From an uncultured Clostridia bacterium (GTDB taxonomy: Bacteria > Bacillota > Clostridia > Oscillospirales > Oscillospiraceae), in assembly GCA_945918815.1 (NCBI GenBank), contig CAMEIU010000097.1:1-8085 (forward strand): a stretch of 8,085 bases of DNA, in the 5' to 3' direction. The notes beneath the pieces were generated by a model, which ran no database searches, was not told the origin of the DNA, and worked only from the letters and a program-made list of their open reading frames with translations. Below are positions 1-5,766 of this stretch, piece after piece. The position numbers and the translations under genes were made by a program. Every line of letters begins with the position of its first letter. Position 1 is the stretch's first letter.

Positions 1-1172
1 TTACCTTCCTTGCTGAAGAGCTTCAGGCCGCCGCTCTCGCCGTCCGCGCCGCCGGTGATGAAGCGGATGAACAGACGGGCACCGGCGGGATGGGCGCAGC
101 CCTCCACGACGTACATGTATTCGCAGTTCTCCAGGCCGGTGTAGGGCGTCAGGTTGGTCAGCCAGGCGATGTTGTAGCCGGACTCGTCGCGGTTGCCGAT
201 CTTACCGGCAGAGGCCAGGGCCAGGGCGGGATCGTCGGCGGTGGAGTTGTGAACGGCCAGAACCAGCTCATCGCCGTCACCGATGAAGGTCATCTCCATC
301 TGGGAGAAGCGCCACAGGTATTCAATACCGGCGTTGTTCTCAGGCACTTCAAAGTCGAAGGCGGAGGCGTCATAGGTGTACTCCAGGTCGGTGCCGTAGG
401 TGTCCTTGTAGGACTGCTCCATCTGGTCGGCGTTGACAATGAAGCTGGCGAACAGGGACAGATAAGCGGTCTCAGTGCCGATTTCCTTGGTGAACAGGCG
501 GTACTTCTGGGAGCCGTCCTCGTTGCGCTCGATGATCTGCCACCAGCTGTTGACCGGCTGGCCGTCGGGATACGCTTCGGTGTTATAATACCAGAAACTC
601 TGGGAGGTGTACAGAGGATAACCATAGCGGAGCAGATTGGGATCGATCTTCTCACAAATGTCCTTGGGATAGAAGGCGGAGCAGTAGCCGTCCTCATAGA
701 ACTCATAGAACACGTCGCCGTTGACGTCCTTGGCCTGGAGCACGTCGCCCAGGATGTTGCCGGAGTCGGCTTCCAGACGGCACTTCTCCAGAACTTCGTC
801 CTGGTCCATGTCGAGGATGGTCACATCCAGACCCGGGAACATCTCTTCAAAGGCCTCTTCCGCTTTCAGCATCTTGGAGGAAGTGGCGTAGACGTTGATC
901 TCGCCGCCCTCTTCCAGGGCCAGCTGGTAGAGCTCTTCATCGGTCATTTCGCTCCACTCGTCGTAGATGGGGCCGTAGTCGTAGTCTTCTTCCGCAGCAG
1001 GGGCTTCCTCGGCGCCGGCAGGGGTCTCGGCGGTCTCGGCAGTTTCGGTGGTTGTGTTGTTGCTGGCAGCGGGCTCCTGTGCGGGCTGGGCTTCCTGCTT
1101 GCCGCAGCCTGCAAACAGCGCCAGCACCATGGTCAGAGCCAGAAGCAGGGCTAACAGTTTGCTCTTTTTCAT
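1..1172 (-). CDS. ABC transporter solute-binding lipoprotein, Fe3+/AfuA-like type (3' end outside window)
   Basis: Extracytoplasmic solute receptor of the importer encoded just upstream. The reading frame is open from ATG at 1172 to the window edge, giving 390 codons with no stop, so the C-terminus is missing; the last visible part (GGADGESGGLKLFSKEG) resembles the near-C-terminal region of this family, so probably only some tens of residues are lost. Residues 1-22 form a lipoprotein signal (KKSK, then a Leu/Ala-rich core) ending in LFAGC, so Cys23 is the likely lipidated residue. Residues 26-62 are a low-complexity Ala/Glu/Thr/Pro tether, followed by an acidic stretch and the mature fold starting near INVYATSSKM. 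Family knowledge: type-2 periplasmic-binding fold of the FbpA/AfuA/PotD group. The start is supported by AAAGGAG at 1183-1189 with 10 bases of spacing. It is last in the order permease, ATPase, binding protein. Ligand is not readable from sequence: iron, a sugar phosphate, a phosphonate or a cyclitol derivative are all possible. Confidence 0.88.
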   Translation of the reverse strand, partial: MKKSKLLALLLALTMVLALFAGCGKQEAQPAQEPAASNNTTTETAETAETPAGAEEAPAAEEDYDYGPIYDEWSEMTDEELYQLALEEGGEINVYATSSKMLKAEEAFEEMFPGLDVTILDMDQDEVLEKCRLEADSGNILGDVLQAKDVNGDVFYEFYEDGYCSAFYPKDICEKIDPNLLRYGYPLYTSQSFWYYNTEAYPDGQPVNSWWQIIERNEDGSQKYRLFTKEIGTETAYLSLFASFIVNADQMEQSYKDTYGTDLEYTYDASAFDFEVPENNAGIEYLWRFSQMEMTFIGDGDELVLAVHNSTADDPALALASAGKIGNRDESGYNIAWLTNLTPYTGLENCEYMYVVEGCAHPAGARLFIRFITGGADGESGGLKLFSKEG

Positions 1173-1236
1173 GATCCAATGTCTCCTTTCAAATTTGACC
1201 ATTGTGAATTGCGTGGGATGGTTCATTTTATTTCCA

Positions 1237-1262
1237 CGCGCCGGGGATCCTTTACCGGCGCG
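1237..1262. repeat. Intercistronic GC-rich inverted repeat between ATPase and binding-protein genes
   Basis: A perfect 8-bp inverted repeat (CGCGCCGG at 1237-1244, CCGGCGCG at 1255-1262) with a 10-base loop, 7 bases after the ATPase stop codon in the direction of transcription. Neither side carries a T-run, so it is not a typical intrinsic terminator. It could stabilise the mRNA on one side or tune the expression of the binding protein relative to the ATPase. The role is inferred only from position and shape. Confidence 0.5.
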
Positions 1263-1269
1263 CCAGAAA

Positions 1270-2388
1270 TCAGCGGGCGCGCTTGATGAGGCGGGTGCTC
1301 TTGGCGTCGTAGATGTTGATCTTCTCCGGCTCGATGGTCACATAGACCGTCTGGTTCAGCTCATGGTAGACCAGGCCAATCTCCTTGGCCAGGAAGTCGC
1401 TGTCGCCGGCCTTCAGGGAGACCAGGGTCTCGGAACCGGCGGGCTGGTTGGAGTAGACCGTCACAGGCAGGCCGCCGGGAACGGCTTTCTCGGAGACGTG
1501 GACCTGCTCGGGCCGGACGGCCACCACCACGGGGAACTCGCCGTCGGGAATGGGCTCGTCGGTCATGTCGGCTTTGTCGAATTCATAGTCGTTGAGCTCG
1601 CAATGGACCCGCAGCTTACCGCCGGAATAGGAGGCGGTGCCCTCCAGGAAGTTGATTCTGGGGTTGCCGATGAAGTCGGCGGCCTGCAAGTCGATGGGGT
1701 TCATGTACAGCTCCATGGGCGTCGCCACCTGGCTCAGCTCGCCTGCCTTGAACAGGGCGATCTTGGTGGACATGGTCAGAGCCTCCACCTGGTCGTGGGT
1801 GACGTAGATGATGGTGGTGCCCAGCTCCCGGTGGAGCCGCTGCAGCTCGGACCGCATGTCGATCCGCAGCCGTGCGTCCAGGTTGGAGAGGGGCTCATCC
1901 AGCAGCAGGAGCTTCGGGTTGGAGGCCACGGCGCGGGCAATGGCCACACGCTGCTGCTGGCCGCCGGACAGCTCGTTGGGATAGCGGTCGATGTATTCCT
2001 CGATCCGCATCATTTTCAGGGATTCCATCAGCCGTTTTTCCACCTCTGCCTTGGGCAGCTTCTGGATTTTCAGGCCGAAGGTGATGTTTTCTTTTACGGT
2101 CATGTGGGGCCACAGGGCGTAGGACTGGAACACCAGGTTCAGGCCGCGCTTGCTGGGCTCGGCGTAATAGGCCAGGTCTGCGTTGATCATCTCTTCGCCG
2201 TCGATGGTCATGATGCCGTTCTGGGGCTTTTCCAGGCCGGAGACCACGCGGAGGGTGGTGGTCTTGCCGCAGCCGGAGGGGCCCAGCAATGTCATGAAGT
2301 CGCCGTCCTCGATGACCAGGTTGATATCCCGCAGGACGTGGTTGTCGCCGTAGTATTTATCGATATGCTTCAGTTCAATTCTGCTCAT
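1270..2388 (-). CDS. ABC transporter ATP-binding protein, MalK/FbpC-like
   Basis: Cytoplasmic ATPase (372 aa) that powers the importer. All nucleotide-binding motifs are present in order: Walker A GPSGCGKT (36-43), Q-loop FQSYALWPHMTV (Gln88), signature LSGGQ (140-144), Walker B LLLLDEP with catalytic Glu165, D-loop SNLDA (168-172) and switch His198 in VTHDQ. The C-terminal part from about residue 240 (FIGNPRINFLEG, then VVAVRPEQVHV) matches the TOBE/OB regulatory region of the carbohydrate/iron/polyamine importer ATPases. The length fits that group (about 350-380 aa). ATG at 2388 has AAAGGA at 2398-2403 with 9 bases of spacing; the stop is TGA at 1270-1272. It starts 37 bases after the permease stop, so the two are co-transcribed. 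Nothing in the motifs looks damaged. Substrate cannot be told from the ATPase. Confidence 0.95.
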   Translation of the reverse strand: MSRIELKHIDKYYGDNHVLRDINLVIEDGDFMTLLGPSGCGKTTTLRVVSGLEKPQNGIMTIDGEEMINADLAYYAEPSKRGLNLVFQSYALWPHMTVKENITFGLKIQKLPKAEVEKRLMESLKMMRIEEYIDRYPNELSGGQQQRVAIARAVASNPKLLLLDEPLSNLDARLRIDMRSELQRLHRELGTTIIYVTHDQVEALTMSTKIALFKAGELSQVATPMELYMNPIDLQAADFIGNPRINFLEGTASYSGGKLRVHCELNDYEFDKADMTDEPIPDGEFPVVVAVRPEQVHVSEKAVPGGLPVTVYSNQPAGSETLVSLKAGDSDFLAKEIGLVYHELNQTVYVTIEPEKINIYDAKSTRLIKRAR

Positions 2389-2425
2389 ACTCCAAAGTCC
2401 TTTCTACAATCCTGTATGTTTCCGG

Positions 2426-4054
2426 TTACCACGCCTTGCCGATATCCGCGCCGAACTTGTTGGCGATGATATAGCAGACCAGTATAAAGAGCAGCACACA
2501 GACGGAGATTGCGTCCGCCATCTGGTTCATGCCCTCCTGCGAGTAGGTGAAGGCCGGATAGGACATGGTCTGGGTATGCTTATCCATCATGATGATGATC
2601 AGGTCCAACTCCTTGGCGATGCTGATGAAGGTCAGCATAAAGCCGGAGATAAAGCCGTTCTTCGCCAGAGGCAGGACGATTTTACCCATGCGCTGCCAGA
2701 AACTGGCGCCGTTGATATCCGCCGCCTCCTCCAGCTCGGTGGAGATCTGCATCATGTTGGCGGTGCCGGAGCGGCTGGCAAAGGGGAAGTGCTTGACCAC
2801 GGAGGTCAGAACGATCAGAGCGAAGGTGCCGTAGAGGGAGGGGATCAGACCGCCCAGACGGGGACGGCTGAACATGGCCACATACATGGACGAGAAGGCC
2901 ACGCCGCTCATGAGGTAGGGAACGAAGACCAGCTGCTCGGTCAGGGAGCCGTACCACTTGCCGCGGCCGCGGGTGGAGATGTAGCCAAGGAACTGGCCGC
3001 AGAAGGCGGTGAGGATGGAGCCGATGGCCGTCAGACGGATGGTGTTCCACATGGCCTTGCCGAACTCGGGATTGCGGAAAATGCCGGGGTAGCTGGTGTA
3101 TTTCTGGGCCTCGTCCACGGTGCCGATCCAGTTGTAGAGGGTCAGGTTGCTCAGGGCGTAGCCGTTGCCGGTGGTGACCTGGAAGGTCTCCATGACCAGC
3201 ACGAACATGGGCATGACCATGGCCAGGAACAGGAACAGCACGCAGAAGATCATCAGAGGGGCCTTTGCCTTGCCAAGACGCATCTCCGTGGACCGGCCGC
3301 CCTTGCCGCCGATGGATTTGCTCAAGGTCATGACCACGGCGGACAGGAGACTGGGCATGACCAGGGGCAGGGTGATGGACTTGAGGATCTGGGGCTTGGA
3401 GGCGCCGCAGATCTCACCCATTTCCTCCAGCTCTGAGTTGATGGACCGGAGCGCCGAGGAAACCTGAATGTAAGAGAAGGCGTAATAGTGCAGGGACATA
3501 CACAGGACGATGGCCACGGGACCGTAGGCCAGCCAGTCAGGAATGGGAATGCCGAGACCGGCCAGGAAGCCCAGGGCGCCGGAGGTCTTGTTGCGGAACA
3601 CGGCCAGCCAGGACAGAGCCTTGCACCAGGAGGGGATCATATAAGGGATGACCACCAGCATGCCCAGCAGCTTCTTGCCGGGAATGTCAGTCCGCACGAT
3701 GAGCCAGGCCAGAATGGCACCCAGGGGAACGGAAACCACCACGGTGAAGAAGCCAATGACCAGGGAGTTTTTCAGAGGACCCCACAGGGTGGCCTTGGAC
3801 AGATAGCTGGTGAGGATGTATTTCCAATAGTAGAGGGTGAAATCGCCCACGGCGGCCCCGGCCTCGCGGGCCTCGGAGCGCGTACCCACCGTAAAGGTGG
3901 AGGCGATCATTTGCAGCAGGGGAATGACGATCAGGCAGAAGAGGATGATCAGGGTAATTGCCACGATCATATTAAACGGGTTGGTGACCACGTTGAGAAA
4001 CTGATTTTTCAGCCTTGTTTTGTTGAACGGCCGGCGTTCTTTCTTCCTTTTCAC
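2426..4054 (-). CDS. Fused two-domain ABC permease (FbpB/AfuB-like) with apparent internal deletion
   Basis: Inner-membrane channel of the importer (542 aa), two permease halves in one chain. Half 1 has hydrophobic segments near 29-53, 95-120, 128-150, 176-196 and 233-250, with an EAA loop at 208-232 (ELEEMGEICGAS...ITLP). Half 2 has segments near 266-290, 338-358, 373-395, 405-425, 465-488 and 512-535, with an EAA loop at 440-462 (ELEEAADINGAS...IVLP). Family knowledge: each half normally has six segments, and a cytoplasmic linker with a GKGGR-like sequence opens half 2. Here segment 5 (MTLSKSIGG) runs straight into KGGRSTEMRLGKAKAP, so the outer loop and segment 6 of half 1 seem to be missing in frame, an estimated 50-80 residues. 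Topology of half 2 would then be inverted, so function is doubtful. The start is GTG at 4054, fixed by AAAGGAG at 4062-4068 with 7 bases of spacing; the overlapping ATG at 4056 runs directly into TGA. Confidence 0.88.
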   Translation of the reverse strand: MKRKKERRPFNKTRLKNQFLNVVTNPFNMIVAITLIILFCLIVIPLLQMIASTFTVGTRSEAREAGAAVGDFTLYYWKYILTSYLSKATLWGPLKNSLVIGFFTVVVSVPLGAILAWLIVRTDIPGKKLLGMLVVIPYMIPSWCKALSWLAVFRNKTSGALGFLAGLGIPIPDWLAYGPVAIVLCMSLHYYAFSYIQVSSALRSINSELEEMGEICGASKPQILKSITLPLVMPSLLSAVVMTLSKSIGGKGGRSTEMRLGKAKAPLMIFCVLFLFLAMVMPMFVLVMETFQVTTGNGYALSNLTLYNWIGTVDEAQKYTSYPGIFRNPEFGKAMWNTIRLTAIGSILTAFCGQFLGYISTRGRGKWYGSLTEQLVFVPYLMSGVAFSSMYVAMFSRPRLGGLIPSLYGTFALIVLTSVVKHFPFASRSGTANMMQISTELEEAADINGASFWQRMGKIVLPLAKNGFISGFMLTFISIAKELDLIIIMMDKHTQTMSYPAFTYSQEGMNQMADAISVCVLLFILVCYIIANKFGADIGKAW

Positions 4055-4061
4055 ATCGGTA

Positions 4062-4068
4062 CTCCTTT
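4062..4068 (-). promoter_or_regulatory. Ribosome binding site selecting a GTG start for the permease
   Basis: AAAGGAG on the minus strand lies 7 bases before GTG at 4054. The ATG two bases upstream (4056-4054) is followed at once by TGA, so the GTG is the only workable start. The first residues after it (KRKKERR) are a basic cytoplasmic leader, as expected for this permease type. Confidence 0.8.
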
Positions 4069-4157
4069 CACGGATTGGACAGCTCTATTCTCGCCGCGGA
4101 AGCCATGGACCGGGCATCCGCAGACAATTGCAATGCGATCCCACCTTTCTACGAACA

Positions 4158-4171
4158 CGTTTCCGCAAACG
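4158..4171. promoter_or_regulatory. Candidate operator palindrome just downstream of the transporter promoter
   Basis: Perfect inverted repeat CGTTT-CCGC-AAACG, starting about 14 bases downstream of the -10 box at 4185-4190, thus in the first bases of the predicted transcript. A repressor bound here would block initiation or early elongation. A related 14-mer occurs at 4348-4361. No binding protein is encoded in the window, so the regulator is unknown and the call rests on symmetry and position only. Confidence 0.3.
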
Positions 4172-4184
4172 GTTCTACACTTGG

Positions 4185-4213
4185 ATTATAACAAGATTGT
4201 GAATTATCGTCAA
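4185..4213 (-). promoter_or_regulatory. Sigma-70/SigA-type promoter for the ABC transporter operon
   Basis: On the minus strand the -35 box TTGACG (4208-4213) and the -10 box TATAAT (4185-4190) are separated by exactly 17 bases, one mismatch from full consensus. Transcription should start near 4178 and reach the permease GTG at 4054 after a leader of about 120 bases. The leader carries the 4158-4171 palindrome and no obvious attenuator. This promoter makes the transporter operon separable from the upstream iol genes. Confidence 0.75.
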
Positions 4214-4359
4214 TTACTTTCCGATTGATCCCGTGTATTTTTGTCATTTTAACCATGAATCCGCTGAAGAAACTGGAGCATTTCACGAGGAATATCTACC
4301 GAATGAAAACAGAAACGGAGGAAAAAACTCATTTTATTCAGAAAGTTCGCAAATGTTTC

Positions 4360-4371
4360 CGAAAATTTTCG
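4360..4371. promoter_or_regulatory. Perfect 12-bp AT-core palindrome, candidate regulator site
   Basis: CGAAAATTTTCG reads the same on both strands. It lies in the AT-rich gap between the iol block and the transporter promoter, about 25 bases downstream of a possible extended -10 element at 4396-4404. A dimeric regulator could bind here. The core is partly expected in AT-rich DNA, so confidence is low. Confidence 0.25.
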
Positions 4372-4395
4372 TAAAACACCCACTCGTCGCTCTGC

Positions 4396-4404
4396 ATTAT
4401 AGCA
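4396..4404 (-). promoter_or_regulatory. Possible extended -10 promoter element
   Basis: The minus strand reads TGCTATAAT, a full TATAAT with the TGN extension. No good -35 box sits 16-18 bases upstream (TGGAAC is the best at 17). If active it would add a second, longer leader of more than 300 bases to the transporter mRNA. It may be chance in an AT-rich stretch. Confidence 0.3.
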
Positions 4405-4458
4405 CAGCATATTCTCAAGTTCCAGAAAGCAAAGGTAAAAGATGTGTTATTTCTGCGT

Positions 4459-4497
4459 AAACAAGCCAGGGCAAAGCGGAAAAGACTTTGTCCTGGC
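4459..4497 (-). terminator. Probable intrinsic terminator of the iol operon
   Basis: Arms at 4465-4476 (GCCAGGGCAAAG) and 4486-4497 (CTTTGTCCTGGC) form a 12-bp stem. Read on the minus strand, the stem has one A-C mismatch and is followed by TTGTTT (complement of 4459-4464). It sits about 180 bases after the iolG stop and upstream of the transporter promoter, as expected for a terminator between two units. The T-run is interrupted and short, so termination may be partial and some read-through into the transporter genes is possible. Confidence 0.5.
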
Positions 4498-4533
4498 GAA
4501 ACAGGGAGTGGAAAATTGGGATTTGCAGATGAA

Positions 4534-4580
4534 CAGCTTTCTGTAGGGCACGGCCACTGGACGTGCCCTACAGAAAGCTG
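4534..4580. repeat. Perfect 19-bp inverted repeat (REP-like palindrome, copy 1)
   Basis: Left arm CAGCTTTCTGTAGGGCACG (4534-4552) and right arm CGTGCCCTACAGAAAGCTG (4562-4580) are exact reverse complements around a 9-base loop. Neither side has a T-run. Such a stable cruciform or hairpin between operons may protect mRNA 3' ends or be a non-autonomous mobile palindrome. A diverged relative lies at 4603-4629. Confidence 0.85.
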
Positions 4581-4602
4581 CATTATAGAACCAGCTGCCA
4601 AA

Positions 4603-4629
4603 CGGCGCGTCGGGTCGCCGCGCCCTACA
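4603..4629 (-). repeat. REP-like palindrome, copy 2 (diverged, opposite strand)
   Basis: Read on the minus strand this 27-mer begins TGTAGGGCGCGGC and aligns without gaps to 4542-4568 read on the plus strand. A 6-bp stem (4604-4609 with 4619-4624) encloses a 9-base loop, the same loop length as copy 1. One stem pair has changed from A-T in copy 1 to G-C here, keeping the pairing. The outer flank is not palindromic, unlike copy 1. Confidence 0.6.
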
Positions 4630-4675
4630 TAGGCGGTGCAACAACGAGAAAAATTCCAGATTTCTGCTCTTTTGC

Positions 4676-5713
4676 TCAGCGGTACAGCTCCGGCTTATCG
4701 ATGGTTTTTACGGGCAGGAATTGGGAAGTGCCGCGGGAGGCGTTGAGGGCGTCGCCGGCTACACAGGCCACATAGCCATCCCAGGTGGAGGGGCCGGTGA
4801 GCTTGCCGTTGTGGACGGACTGGACCCACTTGCAGAACTCGATGTCGTAGGCTTCGATGAACCGGGCCTTCCAGTCGGTCATGATGGGCATGGATTCGGC
4901 GGGGGCCACGCTGTCCCAGCCCTGGGGACGGGAGCGGCGAACCACGGCGTAGGGATCCGGCAGCTTCACGGTGCCGTTTTCGCAGACCACTTCGCACTGG
5001 ATGTCGTAGCCGTAGCCGTCGGCCACCTGGACCTCCACGTCGATGAAACAGCCCTTCTTGGTGCGCAGCAGCACCACCTGGGGATTGTCGTAACCCTTGG
5101 TGGAATTGGCGGACTGGCGGACCCGGACGGCCTGGGCGTCTTCATATTCGTCGTCCAGCAGCCAGCGGCAGATGTCCAACTCGTGGATGGCCACGTTGGT
5201 GATGCCATTTTGGGTCTTGAAGCCGGGACCCTGGGACACATTGCGGTGGCAGGCCTTGATGAGCAGGGGGGCGCCCAGCTCGCCGGAGTCGATGATCCGC
5301 TTCATCTCGGCGTAACCCCGGTCATAACGGCGCATGAAGCCCACCTGGACCAGCCGCTTGCCGATTTCCAGCTCCCGGGCGATGATCTCCTCGCAGTCCT
5401 TGGCGTTCTGGCTCAGGGGCTTTTCGCAGAAGCACCATTTTTCCTCGGCCAGGACCTTCATGACGTAGTCGTGATGGGTGGGATCGATGGAGGTGATGAC
5501 CACGGCCTCCACCTCCGGGTCCTTGATCATGCCGTCGCAATCGTTTCCGAAAGAGCGAATACCATACTTGGCGGCAGTCTCGTCGGCAGCGGCGGCCACA
5601 TAGTCGGAGACGGCGACGACGGTCGCGCCGGGGACAGTCTCGATGATCCGGCGGCAGTGGTCCTTACCGATGGCCCCGCAGCCGATGAGGCCGATTTTCA
5701 AAACGTGATCCAT
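4676..5713 (-). CDS. iolG: Inositol 2-dehydrogenase (Gfo/Idh/MocA family)
   Basis: Cytoplasmic NAD-dependent enzyme (345 aa) that oxidises myo-inositol to 2-keto-myo-inositol, the first step of inositol catabolism. The N-terminal Rossmann fold starts with GLIGCGAIG (GxGxxG at 11-16). CEKPLS at 96-101 carries the family lysine, Lys98. The substrate domain shows GKRLVQVGFMRRYD (118-131), HRN (156-158) and NVAIHELD (173-180), then YGYDIQCEVV, KARFIEAYD and GPSTWDGYVA. From memory these blocks match B. subtilis IolG (344 aa) closely in order and spacing. One key position differs: the DxxxH motif that supplies Asp172 and His176 in B. subtilis reads NxxxH here (Asn173, His177). ATG at 5713 has AAAGGAAG at 5722-5729; the stop is TGA at 4676-4678. 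It lies 53 bases after iolD. A scyllo- or chiro-inositol preference is possible and cannot be excluded. Confidence 0.88.
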   Translation of the reverse strand: MDHVLKIGLIGCGAIGKDHCRRIIETVPGATVVAVSDYVAAAADETAAKYGIRSFGNDCDGMIKDPEVEAVVITSIDPTHHDYVMKVLAEEKWCFCEKPLSQNAKDCEEIIARELEIGKRLVQVGFMRRYDRGYAEMKRIIDSGELGAPLLIKACHRNVSQGPGFKTQNGITNVAIHELDICRWLLDDEYEDAQAVRVRQSANSTKGYDNPQVVLLRTKKGCFIDVEVQVADGYGYDIQCEVVCENGTVKLPDPYAVVRRSRPQGWDSVAPAESMPIMTDWKARFIEAYDIEFCKWVQSVHNGKLTGPSTWDGYVACVAGDALNASRGTSQFLPVKTIDKPELYR

Positions 5714-5735
5714 TTGAAACGCTTCCTTTCTTTTT

Positions 5736-5756
5736 CAATGGACAATTGACAATGTT
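5736..5756. repeat. Three 7-bp CAATNNN units in the iolD-iolG spacer
   Basis: The plus strand reads CAATGGA, CAATTGA, CAATGTT as three consecutive heptads. The same period appears on the minus strand in the spacer before the binding-protein gene, around 1190-1210 (CAATTCA, CAATGGT, CAAATTT). This looks like a short degenerate tandem repeat placed in intercistronic gaps. No function is evident. Confidence 0.4.
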
Positions 5757-5766
5757 GTACATTCTT

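Noticed and set aside
90..2469. Long plus-strand open frames (about 354 and 473 codons) opposite the binding-protein and ATPase genes
   Set aside because: They lie antisense to genes with clear family motifs, are rich in Gly/Val/Gln/His as expected from the reverse of GC-rich codons, and show no recognisable domain.
4392..4588. 11-bp exact repeat CTGCATTATAG at 4392-4402 and 4578-4588
   Set aside because: Too short to stand as an element; it partly reflects a TATAAT-like sequence in AT-rich DNA and the flank of the palindrome.
4233..4644. Short open frames (62-87 codons) on both strands in the gap between iolG and the permease
   Set aside because: No ribosome binding site at a proper distance, they run across the palindromes and the terminator-like hairpin, and the strands contradict each other. 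I treat the gap as non-coding.
4055..4675. Possible riboswitch or attachment site in the large gap
   Set aside because: No conserved riboswitch core, no tRNA end and no integrase nearby; hairpins and promoter elements explain the visible structure.
2576..5749. Plus-strand open frames of 246-342 codons opposite the permease and iolG
   Set aside because: Their composition is typical of antisense shadows in GC-rich genes; the minus-strand frames carry EAA loops and the dehydrogenase motifs.
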